A stretch of DNA of 64,000 nt from Chaetoderma sp. LZ-2023a (GCA_034401795.1 CM067370.1:58201295-58265294); one strand, 5' to 3'. Positions 1-10,499 are shown, numbered from the stretch's first letter. The notes: generated by a model from the letters alone, not told the origin. Numbers and translations: made by a program.

Positions 1-715
1 GGGAGTTCAGCGATCAAGTGACCCCAACACGGCACGGGCGAAGTGTGGATTGAGTTTAGCTAGAGATGTGTGGGGCATAGCTAAAGCTGGATTCCTCCAT
101 TCATTTGAAACTCAAGAAACTTCATCTAGGGCAAATCCTGAACCAAGTTTGTTCAAGCAAACCTATGGTCAAATAGTATGGAGAGCATTTCCAAAAATGT
201 CAAGGATATAGTTTAAAAGACTACTACTCATTAATCATTAAGCCGATTTTAATCACACTTGGCGGAAATGGCCCTAGTGTGGTAGGATTTAAAAAAAATA
301 TGGAGAAATTTGATTGTCCAAGAAACTGGCTAAAATATAACCAACTTGAACAAGATGCCCTTGGGCCTGTATCGCTCACCTGGAATTATTGGCCACTGGC
401 ACAGCCGACCACTGAAAGAATGTACCAATCTAATTTTTGTGAAGGTTTAGTGAAATTGTATTACAATTGGCCCAGTGGTTAATAAGTAGTCCTTTGTGAT
501 TTTCTCAGAAATTTGCAGAAAATACAATAAATCCACCAAAACGATACATTTTGATTGGTCCATGGCGGCCATTTTACATGAGTTCTGAATCGATCCTTCA
601 AGCGGTTTTGGAGAAGATTTTTAGATGTTTCTGAAAATCAGCCAAAATTCCAGATGACCACTGGCCAAATTGGCCGATCCGCTCCCTTTGAACAAATGTG
701 GCAGACCAGGTGAGC
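1..715. repeat. Satellite-bearing bivalve repeat, partial copies
   Basis: Positions 345-395 carry the repeat head (GGGCC, CTCACCTGG) that recurs near 6484, 22418, 46372, 47500 and 47560. Positions 90-170 are the reverse complement of the internal A-type unit (CTTGAACAAACTTGG, CCCTAGATGATAT). The block closes at about 705-718 with the CCAGGTGAGCTAA tail. It is therefore two or more partial copies in both orientations. The short open frame at 279-482 lies wholly in this repeat and is not a gene. Confidence 0.75.
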
Positions 716-1068
716 TAATAATAAATGTAAGTAACGGACTTGAAAAGACCTGAAAAGTGCAGTCTACTGATATTCAGTGAAGTTAATGTTTTCTCAATTT
801 AATTCTATTTCTCATTGCATTTGAAGGAATTTGCCGATTCTTTTTGTGCAATAATTCCCCGCAGACGTCATCTGAGTGATCAGGAACTTTCTCATGGCAT
901 TGGGCTGCTGCAAGGCAGCTGGACACAGCAGAGTAGTCGTTGCCCTTGTCAGCGTATCATTTCCAGGGCATGGAACCTGTATCAGGAGATGGGGGTCAAG
1001 TGACTGCATGCCAGTGGTTTTGGGGTCTGAAGCCCTACTGTGAAGGTGGCCTTGAGTGAGAGGCACCG

Positions 1069-1330
1069 TCAAGCTAGATTGACGATAATCCGGGAGATGG
1101 TCTCCATTTTGAACTTTGGGGTTAAAATAAGGTGCTTTAGCTTCTTCAGATTGACGATAGGATGCCAACCTCCTGTTTTCTTGGAAACTAAGAAAATGGT
1201 TGAGTAGTAGCCCGGGTCTACACTCCAAAGGGAGTACACTCTTCTATGGCCTCCTTGACAATCATAGACTCCAGCTCCTCTTCTAAGGCCCCCAACTTCT
1301 CCGGATTGGAAGGAACTGGTGTCCACTTGG
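1069..1330 (-). pseudogene. Start of DIRS-type reverse transcriptase, truncated
   Basis: The minus-strand reading contains YYSTIFLVSKKTGGWHPIVN followed by NLKKLKHL and FKMET. These are the hallmark N-terminal RT blocks (GxYSxxFLVxKKxGGWRPxxNLKxLN, FKMET) shared by DIRS and related elements. The region upstream reads like the gag-pol linker of the copy at 56 kb (SWL...W...P...V). The frame dies right after RIIVNLA, where the catalytic palm should begin, so only about 50 recognisable residues survive. A frame runs from about 1596, but its first two thirds are linker with no known domain. Confidence 0.6.
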
Positions 1331-1630
1331 GAATAAGAGACAGAGGAGGAGGATGAAGGATTCAAGAAGGTGCATACCCCCCAGCGAATCTGATTTACAA
1401 GCCAGGAGTCCTGAACGAGGGAATGCCAAGTCTCCCAGAACAGAGACAGGCACCCTCCTACTGGCAAGCTGGGCAGAAGGCACTGAACCAACGGATCCGA
1501 AGGCACAAAAAGAGGAAGGGAAGAGACTGGAAGAGGATAGAGAGCTGGACCTACCCGGGCGGTGGCCACACCTTTAAACTCTCTTACTCTGAACACCTCT
1601 GAAAGACGACTGACAAAAATAAGCTTTGCG

Positions 1631-1646
1631 CCCCCCCCCCCCCCCC
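1631..1646. repeat. Poly-C tract (16)
   Basis: An uninterrupted C run lies inside the DIRS-like remnant. It is one of six G/C homopolymers of 16 or more bases in the window. Confidence 0.95.
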
Positions 1647-2028
1647 ACCCCCCTCTCCATAAGAGCAGGGGCCTGCCAAACCTGGGATCTAGAATGGTGG
1701 AAGGAGAATGACTTGAAACGATCCTCCTCTGCGGATCGATCTTGGAAATTGGAAGATCTGTTAGAGTTTTAACTATCCTGGAGGGATACGCACCAAACTC
1801 GTCTGGCCTAAGACTTCCTCCTAGGAGATGAATTGGGGCTCTTAACAGAGGAAGAGTCTCTTTTCACTGAGGGTCTAGAAATAGAAATCTGAGCCTGAAG
1901 ATCCCTAGAAGATCTAAGATGCTCAGATTCTGACCGAATGAGGCTAGAGGAAGACTGACCAAAAATATCCTGGCCGAAGGGAGGAGCCGAGATGAGACTA
2001 CTCTTAAGATTACTCGAAATATTAACCT

Positions 2029-4770
2029 CTACAAGCTTTCTAGACCTTCTCTGAAGTAATCTTCTTCTTTTCGTTCGCTGATCATACCACCAGTCCTGTA
2101 AGTGACTGTCGACATGATCATAAGCTCTGAAGTAATAAAACCTAAAGATCTACAGACAGAATTAAGAGAACCTCTCAAAATATCGGCCATAGTACAAAAA
2201 ACCTCAGCAGGAACCTGCTCGCCTCTCTCCTGGGACTTAAGAACTGCCTCTGAAAGTAAAGCAAGAAAATTTGACGACGAGCTGTGACCTACACACTGAC
2301 TCCCATTTAAAAAGATCCAAAGAGGCCTCAACTTTTGCACAATCCTTTAAATTAGAGGAAAGAACTTCCCAAACAGGACCATTGACCGATTGAGGGGAGG
2401 CAACTCGCAGATAATCAACCTTGGGAATCTGAACAGGAGCATCGAATTTGGGAGTAAGAGAAAAGTCCTTAGAATGCACATCATTCACATAGAAGTCTAA
2501 CATGTCAACTACCAAATTATCAACCGGGAGAACCTGAGGAGACAATGAGGAGGAGTCAGAGGATGAAAGAGCAGACCCAAAAGAATGAGGGCCTATAGAG
2601 AATTCATCCTTGAGAGAAAGACTAGAAGCAATCCACCTATGAGCCAGGTACCAGTCCTCCGAAGAGGCCCGGACAGGACAAAACCTCTTCAGATCCCTGG
2701 CCCTGACTGATTTGGGACTTGAAGAAACAGAACGATTAGGAGAAGATTGATGAGAAGAGACGAAAGAGTCAAGAGTTCTAGAAGAGAGCAGGGCCGCCGA
2801 GAAGCTTGAATAGTTGACAAAGGCAAAGAATCAGAAACTGAGGAAAATTGGTCAGAGAGAATGGGGTCAATGTCACTCTGCTGACAAGAAGACAAGGGAA
2901 AATGAACCAAACCACTAACCGAAAGCCTAGATAGAATGGAAAATCGAGCCAACACGAAAGAGCGATCAAGGGGAGGGTCGCTAACCACAGAAAACAAGGA
3001 AAAATCCAGACCCGAATCAACAATTTGAAACTCTAACCCAGGGGAAAGCACAACAGAAACCATAGGGTCAAGATGATCAAAGGAGGAAGAAGCGGAAGAG
3101 GAGGAGGAAGAGAATAATTAAGATGAACAGAAGAGGAAGAATGAGCAGGATCCGAAGATCCTGGGAAGGAATTGATAACAGAAGGAAGGCGGGAAAATCC
3201 TGGAGGAGGGATAGAAGAGGACTGAAAAAGAGAAGAAGAATTAGAAACATAGCTGGATGAAAAATCTCTAGCCGAAAGAGAAGAGGAAGAAGAAGGAAAA
3301 TTCCTATGTCCCTGAACTTGAGAAGAATGAGAAAAATGTGGCCTAGCAATCGAAGAAGAACCTGAAACTACATCACGAAAAGAGGATGCAAAAGAACCTG
3401 AAGACGCATCAAGATTAATTAACTGGGAAGGAGACTGAGAAGATCCAAAATCCTGAACCAAATGATCACGAAAATAATAGGAGTCAGAACTATCCCTAAG
3501 ACGAGGAGAATAACCTGAGCTAACCAAATTTCTATTGACAGAAACCCGTCTCTTATCAACCAAATGCGAATCCGAAAAAATTGACCGACTAGAAGAGGAA
3601 CCTGTAAGCCCAGGAAACTCTTGACCGGATGCGCAAAATCTAATCCCGGAAGGAGAACCGGAAGCGGAAGTTGGCGCTCAGATAAGGCCTTAACTAGATC
3701 TTGCAGACCCTGATAATTGGCCAAACTGGAAGTCTCATCAAAACCGGAAGCGGAAACCGGATGTTTAGCCAGATCTTGAAGACCCAGAAAAGCACCCCTC
3801 AAACTGGAAGTGATAACACCGGGATCAGAAACGGAAACGGAAGTGCACCTACCAGAAGTCGGAAAATTAATCGGGTCCTGAGGACCCAGATATCCGTCAG
3901 GACCGGAAGAGTCACTAGAACCAGATGTACTAATACCAGAAGCGGAAACAGAAGTGGATAAAATCCTACCGGAAGTCGAAAAATAAACAGGACCCTGAGG
4001 ACCCGGATGTCCAGAAAAACCGGAGGACAAACCGGAAGCGGAAGAAGAACCGGAAGTAGGAACAGGCGACCTTTTAACGTTTCTGGCTACCAGAATTATG
4101 GAAAACTTGACATTGGCATAGGCGCTTGAATCGGGGACTTCCGTCGCCGACACCACTGCTTGAGGGTAATGCCCCTCCTCAAGACTTAGGTGGCTTTTTT
4201 CCGGTGACTTATTCGAAACCACCTTTATGGGCTTCTTCTTCGAGTCTAGACTTCGGTTTCGGGGACCGAATCTCTTGCCTGGACGTGGGGGGAAGTTAGC
4301 CTCCCCCATTTGCGGGCATGCCCGCTAACCTTCTGGTTCTCGTCCGACTCGGATGAATCTTCTCTAGCCACTCGAATGGCTGACGAAATCCGCTCATCTA
4401 ACGAGTTAGTCAAGACGGTCTCAAAAGACTTGAATCGCACAAAAATAGCTAAAACAGCATCAGAATTAGACGAAGAGGCCCCCCCCCCCTCCGTTGCTGG
4501 TGTAGAAGATACAGAAGTACTAGCAAAGAACACAGCTTTAGACATGGAAGCAACAGAGGGGGAGTGATCAATGGGCAAAGCGGACTTGGCAAAATAACCC
4601 TTGAAAAAAGCTTTAGAAAGGGTCGACAACCATCCTTTACATATCCCGCACATCGTTAAAGGAGTACACGTAGTACATTTTAGGCAAACATGGCCTCCAT
4701 ACTCCACGGAGTGGACCCGACTGCACTTAGCCGACGTGCACTTCACCTTCTCAACTGATTTAACAGACTC
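2029..4770 (-). pseudogene. DIRS-like gag, frameshifted
   Basis: The first codons follow a possible splice acceptor (TTTTTAG then GAG at 4770). The N-terminus is Cys/His-rich (CTSAKCSRVHS, then HVCLKCTTCTPLTMCGIC), a putative zinc-binding module shared with the copies at 49073 and 58743. A low-complexity region with an LGxQD....PxSG repeat of roughly 30-40 residues follows (4100-3600), then Ser-rich stretches (3563-3033). A helical segment (2545-2029) aligns in position with the capsid-like part of the 57 kb gag. The reading frame changes several times (about 3500, 3050, 2600, 2300), so no single protein is made. The family role would be particle assembly around the element RNA. Confidence 0.55.
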
Positions 4771-5414
4771 CTAAAAACGACAAATAAAAACAGAGAATGA
4801 AGCATGCAGCTTCGAAAAACTTAAAAGAACTCTTAAGATAATGAGTCCGAGATAAAGCAAACAAACACCTGCTTAGAAAAGGTGTGATATTTCAAATTCA
4901 AATATCCCTAATGAAAAAAGGGCTACAAGACTTCTAATTTCTTAGGGATATAAAACGGAATGCACTAAAATATGATAGTTATAAGTGAATGTAACGGAGG
5001 AGTAATTGAGGGTTAATAAATGATGATGGCTTAGGCATGAGCGACTACCATGAAAACGGATTACTATCCCGAAAACCGTTAACACATTCATAGAGTATAA
5101 AAACCACAAAATATTCAATAAAGATAACTTAGGGAGGTGAAACAGAACGATTCATGTTAGGCATAATCCTGGACAGAAGAACTCAAATACGTAAGCTGAA
5201 CTCAGCGCAAAGCTATAAAACTTAAGCTGGAATATTTGCAGACTGTACTGCTTGCAGAATATTTGAAAAGTGAATCTGTTTCCTATTTGGGCTCCAATGC
5301 GCATGTATGTGCATGCTTAGTGACAGGCGTCGTCACCAAGGAGTGAGTACAGACTGGTGCTAGTCTTTATCAGGCCATATGCTGTGGGTGTACCCTACCA
5401 GTAGCCAGGTTGAG

Positions 5415-5416
<2 letters not shown>
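4771..5416 (-). other. DIRS-like leader, possible intron and exon 1
   Basis: This segment is conserved in the copy at 49074-49690. Both copies have an ATGCCTAAYATGAA start (minus strand, near 5165 and 49462) about 390 bp before the acceptor AG that precedes the Cys-rich gag codons. A spliced short first exon is one explanation; the donor site is not clear. A block near 5262-5300 (GAATCTGTTTCCTATTTGGG) is almost identical in both copies. Confidence 0.4.

Positions 5417-5458
<42 letters not shown>
5417..5458. repeat. (TA)n microsatellite
   Basis: About 21 alternating TA units sit in the DIRS-like leader. They are absent from the related copy at 49.7 kb, so they expanded after the copies separated. 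Confidence 0.95.
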
Positions 5459-5460
<2 letters not shown>

Positions 5461-5593
5461 GAAATGGAATAGGCATACGGAGGTATGTAAGCAAGCATAA
5501 AAATCTTATTCTGATGGCTAAATGCAGAGTAGTTGATTTAGCAAGTAGTGATTGAACGGTATAGATGTTTTTGTGGTGTAATAACAACTGCAA

Positions 5594-6060
5594 AGCGGTT
5601 AATGAGGAGTAGCGTTTTGACAATTTCTGGTAATTTTAAGATTTTCACCCAAAAAAGGATGTTTTAGAGCCTACCACCATATAGTCAAATTTGGTTGAAA
5701 AATGTCCAGCGTCTATGGAGGAGTAGCATTTTGGCCATTTCCGGTAAATTTTTCATAAAATCTAAGGGTTTCACCAAAAAAATTAACCGATCAAAATTCT
5801 GAATAGAAGTTCTAGAGCCTACCACCATAGAATCAATCTATTCAAATTTGTTTGAAATATGTCAAGCAGCTTCTTCTTTTTGATCGCTGGTAACACACTT
5901 GGAGAGCCGTTAGTCAAGCAGCTAACGAGTAGCATTTTGACCATTTCCGGTAGATTTTTCATAAAATCTAAGATTTTCACACAAAAAATTGATCAATCAA
6001 AATTCTGAATTGAAGTTCTAGAGCCTACCACTATAGAATCCATCCAGTAAAAAAACACCA
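5594..6060. repeat. B-type satellite units, about 3 copies
   Basis: The unit is about 160 bp. It contains GACAATTTCTGGTAA, AAAATCTAAGATTTTCAC, AATTCTGAATAGAAGTTC and GAGCCTACCACCATAGAATC. The same unit forms arrays at 28550-29690 (inverted), 39600-39880 and 47620-48420. Confidence 0.85.
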
Positions 6061-6238
6061 GGTGAGTATTATGCCTTTGTTGTTTCTTTTAAAAAATTAG
6101 TTTTAAGAGTGAAAACAGACAAATTTGTGCAAACATGATATGCTATTGTGTAAAGTTGTGATTGCGAACATTTGAGGCAGTAAAACTCTGCCATAGTGGA
6201 TTTGGTATTTTTAACAAATAATGTAGATGATTCCTGGA
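6061..6238. other. No recognisable feature
   Basis: AT-rich spacer between the satellite units and the first Penelope-like copy. I see nothing in it. Confidence 0.6.
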
Positions 6239-6483
6239 GGTAATGACTACGTTTATATCATTTGAAAGGGGATGGTTGGTGGTTGGAGATAGTCATACTA
6301 CCATCTATCTCGGGACTGAGCCTAAACTCAGTGGATGCAGAGCAGCCATGGTCATTGTGGGGGAGGAAAGCTCCTCGGCCGTCGCCGCACACAAGAGCGC
6401 AGAAGAGCAGAAAGGTGGAGGACGACATCATCCTAGCACCACCCAACACAGCTGTAGAAACCGGCAGCAACCCCAAGTACCAA

Positions 6484-7935
6484 CAAGAGGCCCAAGGGGC
6501 CTGTGTCGCTCACCTGGAGCATTATGCATTTTTGTCACAATTGTTAGTGGGTGGTTTAGGAGTAGTCTTCTAAATGAGTTTGTGGGCATTTTTGCAAGTC
6601 CAATATGGCCGCCAAACACGCTACATTTTGATTGGTCCACTTCTGCCATGTTTCTGACGTAGCGTCTTCCCTTGAAAAAAATTTTTAATGCCACTCAGTG
6701 CCTAATCATATCTCTCAAATTTCGGCCCAATCCGCTCAGTGGTTATGGAGTCATTTTGTCAAAAATTTGGTTATCCAAGATGGCCACCAACCCATTTGGC
6801 CAATCAAGTTCCCTAGAAACAAACTTGGTGCAGCTCTTGCCCTAGATGATATTTCATGCATTTTGAATTGATCGCCCAAGCGGTTTTGAAGACGATTTTT
6901 AAAGACAATTTAAAGCGGCCAGTTTTTTTGACGGATCAACTTCTCTTGAACAAACTTTAATGGCCCTTAGTTCTTAATCAGATATCACAAATTTTGGCTT
7001 GATCGTTTCAGTGGTTCTGGGGAAGGAGTCATTTTTGCGAAAATGAGGTCATCCAAGATGACCTCTGAACCATTTAGTCAATCAAGTTCCCTTGAACAAA
7101 CTTGGGTCAGCTTTTACAACAGATCATATTTCATGAGGTCTGAACTGATCCCTCAAACGGTTCTGGAGAAGATTTTAAGACATTTCTAAAAAATCAGCTG
7201 AAATACAAGATGGCCGCCAGCCATATTGACCGATCGTCTTCGTTTGAACAAAATGGATTCTCTATGCCCTAAGGATGCTCAAATATAATTTAAATCGGCC
7301 CAGTAGTTCTCGAGAAGACATTTTAAATTTCCCATTTGCTTTTGGCGGGAAAATGATCCAAGATGGCCCCCAAACCGTTTATCCGAGTTTCGAAAATTGC
7401 AAATTTGAGAGCAGAATACCCAAAAACCTGTATAAAACAATTTTGGCCTCAAAATCCATCAAATAAAAAAATCCAATATGACCGCCAACCACGCTATATT
7501 TTGATTGGCCCACCGCGGCCATGTTTTTTGATGGATTAACTTCTCTTGAACAAAGGCCCTTAGTCCCTGATCATATATCACAAATTTCGGCCTGATCGCT
7601 TCAGCGGTTCTGGGGAAGAATTTGTTTTTGCAAAAACTAACTTAGCCAAGATGGCCACTGAACCATTTGGTCAATCAAGTTCTCCATAACACACTTCAAG
7701 CGGTTTCAGAGAAAATTTTTAAAGATGTTTCTAAAAAATCAGCCAAAATCCAAGATGGCCACCAGCCAAATTGGCCGATCGACTTCATTTGAACAAACTT
7801 GGATCCCTATGTCCTAAGGATGTTTCCTGCCAAATATAATTGAAATCATCTCAGCGGTTCTTGAGAAGAAGTCGTTTTAAAGGAAAAGTTGACGGATGGT
7901 CGCTACGACATAAGCTCACTTGTCCTTTCAGGCCA
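6484..7935 (+). mobile_element. Satellite-bearing repeat inserted in Penelope copy 1
   Basis: The head (AAGAGGCCCAAGGGGCC, CTCACCTGG) starts directly after CCCCAAGTACCAA of the Penelope copy. The tail (GGCCAGGTGAGCTAAAAA) ends directly before AGCAATCCCTGATCA, which continues it. The interior is made of A-type units (AAGATGGCCGCC, TTCCCTTGAACAAAC). The exact join with uninterrupted copy 2 (9350-9365) defines both ends and makes this a clean filled site. No transposase is encoded; the head/tail plus satellite core resembles non-autonomous Helentron-type elements of bivalves, which is inference. Confidence 0.75.
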
Positions 7936-8044
7936 GGTGAGCTAAAAACCAGCAATCCCTGATCAAGATCTGGGATCTTACAGTCTGTAACGCAGCCTGT
8001 AAACTCACCAAACTGGAATTCCAGGCTGTGAGGTTGGAGCAGTC

Positions 8045-8830
8045 AGTCACTGGTGGCTCACCTAACATGCTCTGAACAAGAATTACATGGGGCCCAGAAA
8101 CAGATGTTGAATTCAAGACCATGTGGGCAAACCGCATTCATCTGCCACAAAATGCAGAAACATAGATTCTTCTCTAGGTCCCACACCGGACCATCATACA
8201 GGTCCAAAATCATTGCCAAAACTAGAAACTTAGTCTACCTACTAATGTGCTCAAAATGCAAAAAGCAGTATCAAAGTTCAAAGTTGTTTATTTCATACCT
8301 TATTTTACATATATATATAGATCGAAAATAGGCAGTCCATCAAAGGCACAGCCTATGGGTCGATGGACCCCCTGATATACAATACGAGACAGTGTACATG
8401 CCATAGGGGATGAGAGCTGCTATGATGCTATGACATGTAGTGCATAGCGTATAGCATGTGGCTTATACTTATGCATGTACACACACACACATATATTTAT
8501 TGATTAATGTCCGTATGTGGGAGAAACTCTACGTACTTTCAAAATACGCATCCAAGAACACCTACGTTCCATCACCAATCTCTACCAGAATGAGAGATAT
8601 GATACCCCTGTTTCAAGGCACTTCAATAGACCTGGACATTCTAGAATAGACATGCAATTCAGAATAATCCAAGTCCTATTCTCAGATCCTGAAGATGAAG
8701 GCTCCACTAAAATGCGGCGACAAGGAATGCCATTGGATTCACCAGCTCCATGTAATGGAGACAATAGGCATCAACCTAGCTTGATAAGGGTCACCGGCTT
8801 CCCTGGGTCAACTCGCAGACAATAAGCGGA
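8045..8830 (+). pseudogene. Penelope-like GIY-YIG reading frame, copy 1, split
   Basis: Segments 8053-8267 and 8513-8825 are homologous to the intact frame of copy 2. The first ends at KCKKQYQ, where QYVGET should follow; after a 245-bp insertion the second resumes with GETLRTFKIRIQEHLRSI. The endonuclease motif is cut exactly through the GIY-YIG core, so the copy is dead. Confidence 0.7.
8268..8512 (-). mobile_element. 245-bp insertion with SINE-like tail
   Basis: This interrupts the GIY-YIG codons of copy 1. GTAT appears on both sides (8264-8267 and 8513-8516), consistent with a short target-site duplication. Read on the minus strand it ends in an ATGAAATAAACAACTTTG stretch that includes AATAAA, as expected of a polyadenylated SINE or truncated LINE. 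A (CA)n run sits near 8478-8491. I see no tRNA-like A and B boxes, so the family is unknown. Confidence 0.55.
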
Positions 8831-9014
8831 CAGACTCAGTACGTTGTTATCATCCTTCTTATTAAAGAGGTGACCCCTGGCCCATTCTTTCAGTCAGATG
8901 AGATATAACCAACTATCCCCTTTTGACGTCACCACGGTCGCCACACCACATCATCAAAATGTCATCACACATCAGGCAACATTCATATAACCAGCGTTTT
9001 GGTTTTTTATTATC

Positions 9015-9935
9015 TGACTACGTTGTTATCAAGCTTAAGTTCTACAATGAGTCAGCCTAGCAACCAGTTGCCAAGGGAGAAGGAGATAGTCATACTACCA
9101 TCTATCTCGGGACTGAGCCTAAACTCAGTGGATGCAGACGCGCTGTTGGCCCAGTCAAAACACCGACGTCATTGCCAATGACCAGGCGCCTACCAAACCG
9201 GCGGTCATGGCCATTGTTGGGAGGCAAGCTCCTCAGCCATCGACGCACACAAGAGGGGAAGAGAGAGAGTGCAGAAGAGAAGAAAGGTGGAGGACGACAT
9301 CATCCTAGCACCACCCAACATAGCCGTAGAAACCGGCAGCAACCCCAAGTACCAAAATCTAGCAATCCCTGATCAGGATCTAGGATCTTACAGGCTGTGG
9401 AGAAACGCAGTCTGTAAACTCACCAAGCTGGAATTCCAGGCAGAGAGGTTCGAGCAGTCAGTCGCTGACGGCTCACCTCCTAACATGCTCCGAACAAGAA
9501 TTACATGGAGCCCAGAAACAGATGTTGAATTGAAGACCATGTGGCAAACCGCATTCATCTGCCACAAAATGCAGAAACATAGATTCTTCTCTAGCTCCCA
9601 CGCCGGGCCATCATACAGGTCCAAAATCATTGGCAATTGCCTAACTAAAAATGTAGTCTACCTACTAACATGCTCAAAATGCAAGAAGCAGTATGTGGGA
9701 GAAACTCTACATACTTTCAAAATACGCATCCGAGAACACCTACGTTCCATCACCAATCTCTACCAAAATGAGAGATATGATACGCCCGTTTCAAGGCACT
9801 TCAATAGACCTGGACATTCTAGAATAGACATGCAATTCAGAATAATCCAAGTCCTATCTTCAGATCCTGAGGATGAAGACTCCACTAAATGGAGGAGACA
9901 GAAGAAATGCTGTTGGATTCACCAGCTCCACACTA
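9015..9935 (+). mobile_element. Penelope-like element copy 2, uninterrupted
   Basis: It starts at the TGACTACGTTGTTATCA motif, which is shared with the start of copy 1 (6242) and related to the 3' motif at 8830 and 14360. It stands head-to-tail with copy 1, the tandem arrangement typical of Penelope-like elements. It ends at CTCCACACTA, where a 3.2 kb foreign segment begins. Confidence 0.65.
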
Positions 9936-9940
9936 TGTAG
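9269..9940 (+). CDS. Penelope-like protein with GIY-YIG endonuclease, no RT
   Basis: A 223-codon open frame. Residues about 90-110 carry a C/H pair (FICHKMQKHRFF) typical of the linker before the endonuclease. Residues about 127-200 form the GIY-YIG domain: VVYLLTCSKCKKQYVGET, then FKIRIREH with the conserved Arg and His, then PVSRHFNRPGH. The conserved family tail WIHQLHTM closes it. In the family this nuclease nicks target DNA for retroelement integration. The 90 residues ahead of it (EDDIILAPPN...) are not RT, and the frame upstream is shifted (9172-9372 reads the same DNA in another frame), so the true start is unclear. It may be a non-autonomous derivative. Confidence 0.6.
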   Translation: MQKRRKVEDDIILAPPNIAVETGSNPKYQNLAIPDQDLGSYRLWRNAVCKLTKLEFQAERFEQSVADGSPPNMLRTRITWSPETDVELKTMWQTAFICHKMQKHRFFSSSHAGPSYRSKIIGNCLTKNVVYLLTCSKCKKQYVGETLHTFKIRIREHLRSITNLYQNERYDTPVSRHFNRPGHSRIDMQFRIIQVLSSDPEDEDSTKWRRQKKCCWIHQLHTM

Positions 9941-10353
9941 TTCGGATCGACCGGACTGATGCCGGCCATACCAGCCAAGCTGGGTACGCGCCGCCCATCT
10001 TGGACTCATTCCCTGAACATGCCCCCCTTGGTAGAGCCATAAGCGTATATGGGCCTATGGGAGAGATCGCGTTATAAAAACGACTAAGTTCGTTAAGACG
10101 CATAGTGCGCATGCGCACGCTTAAATGCTATTTTTAACAGAGCGCGTAGTTTACGACCAAGATGGGATGACGCTTTTAGTGTACCGAGACAGTACAATGT
10201 AATCCTTTTTAATTACCTGTTCCCGCTGAATCTGGCATTAATCAAGACCAGAATTCGACGGGCTTTCCAAATCTGTAAACCTTTTCAAAATCGGTTAAGA
10301 AATGGCTGAGTTATCCACGGAAAACCCCTTTGATTGTCTTCAAAATATTGCCG

Positions 10354-10499
10354 TGACGTCATAACCACATGGACGCAGAACTTCTATAGAATGTTCTAGA
10401 ACATTCGACTGCATTATTATTAGCTACGCGCTGATTGGCTGTTGTTCGACCGATGATTGGTTGGAGCCTGCGCCTGTGATGTCATGGGTAGTATAAAAG
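10354..10499 (+). promoter_or_regulatory. Promoter: CRE, heat-shock element, CCAAT x2, TATA
   Basis: A full CRE palindrome TGACGTCA lies at 10354-10361. GAATGTTCTAGAACATTC at 10389-10406 is four alternating GAA/TTC pentamers in perfect 5-bp phase, a consensus binding site for trimeric heat-shock factor. Inverted CCAAT boxes are at 10434-10438 and 10455-10459, a second CRE-like TGATGTCA at 10477-10484, and TATAAAAG at 10492-10499. Transcription would be expected to start near 10523-10530 on the plus strand. The spacing is that of a real polymerase II promoter. No coding exon is evident downstream. Confidence 0.7.

Larger units (their letters stand above)
815..5593 (-). mobile_element. DIRS-like retroelement, 5' half, degraded
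   Basis: On the minus strand, from high to low coordinates, this has an untranslated leader (5593-4771), a Cys-rich gag start (4770-4620), a Ser/Gly-rich repetitive gag region (4300-3000), a helical gag part (2545-2029) and the beginning of a DIRS/Ty3-type reverse transcriptase (about 1215-1069). RT palm, RNase H and recombinase are absent, so the element is truncated. The right limit is where similarity to the second copy (48420-49840) stops at the shared ATAACAACTGC. The left limit is uncertain: 815-1068 is on the same side but I do not recognise its coding content. Confidence 0.65.
6240..9014 (+). mobile_element. Penelope-like element copy 1, interrupted
   Basis: The copy matches copy 2 (9015-9935) in order: 6240-6483, then 7936-8267, then 8513-8760. 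Between these lie two foreign insertions (6484-7935 and 8268-8512). After the coding tail a 3' region (8760-9014) matches the tail of the third copy at 14247-14500, including the GACTCAGTACGTTGTTATCA motif. Like copy 2, it encodes an N-terminal segment and a GIY-YIG domain with no reverse transcriptase between them, so both copies derive from one RT-less parent. Confidence 0.7.

Noticed and set aside
2689-3563. Hydrophobic Leu/Phe-rich frames suggesting membrane proteins
   Set aside because: They are alternate frames of the purine-rich Ser-coding gag region, which gives Leu/Phe/Ile when shifted.
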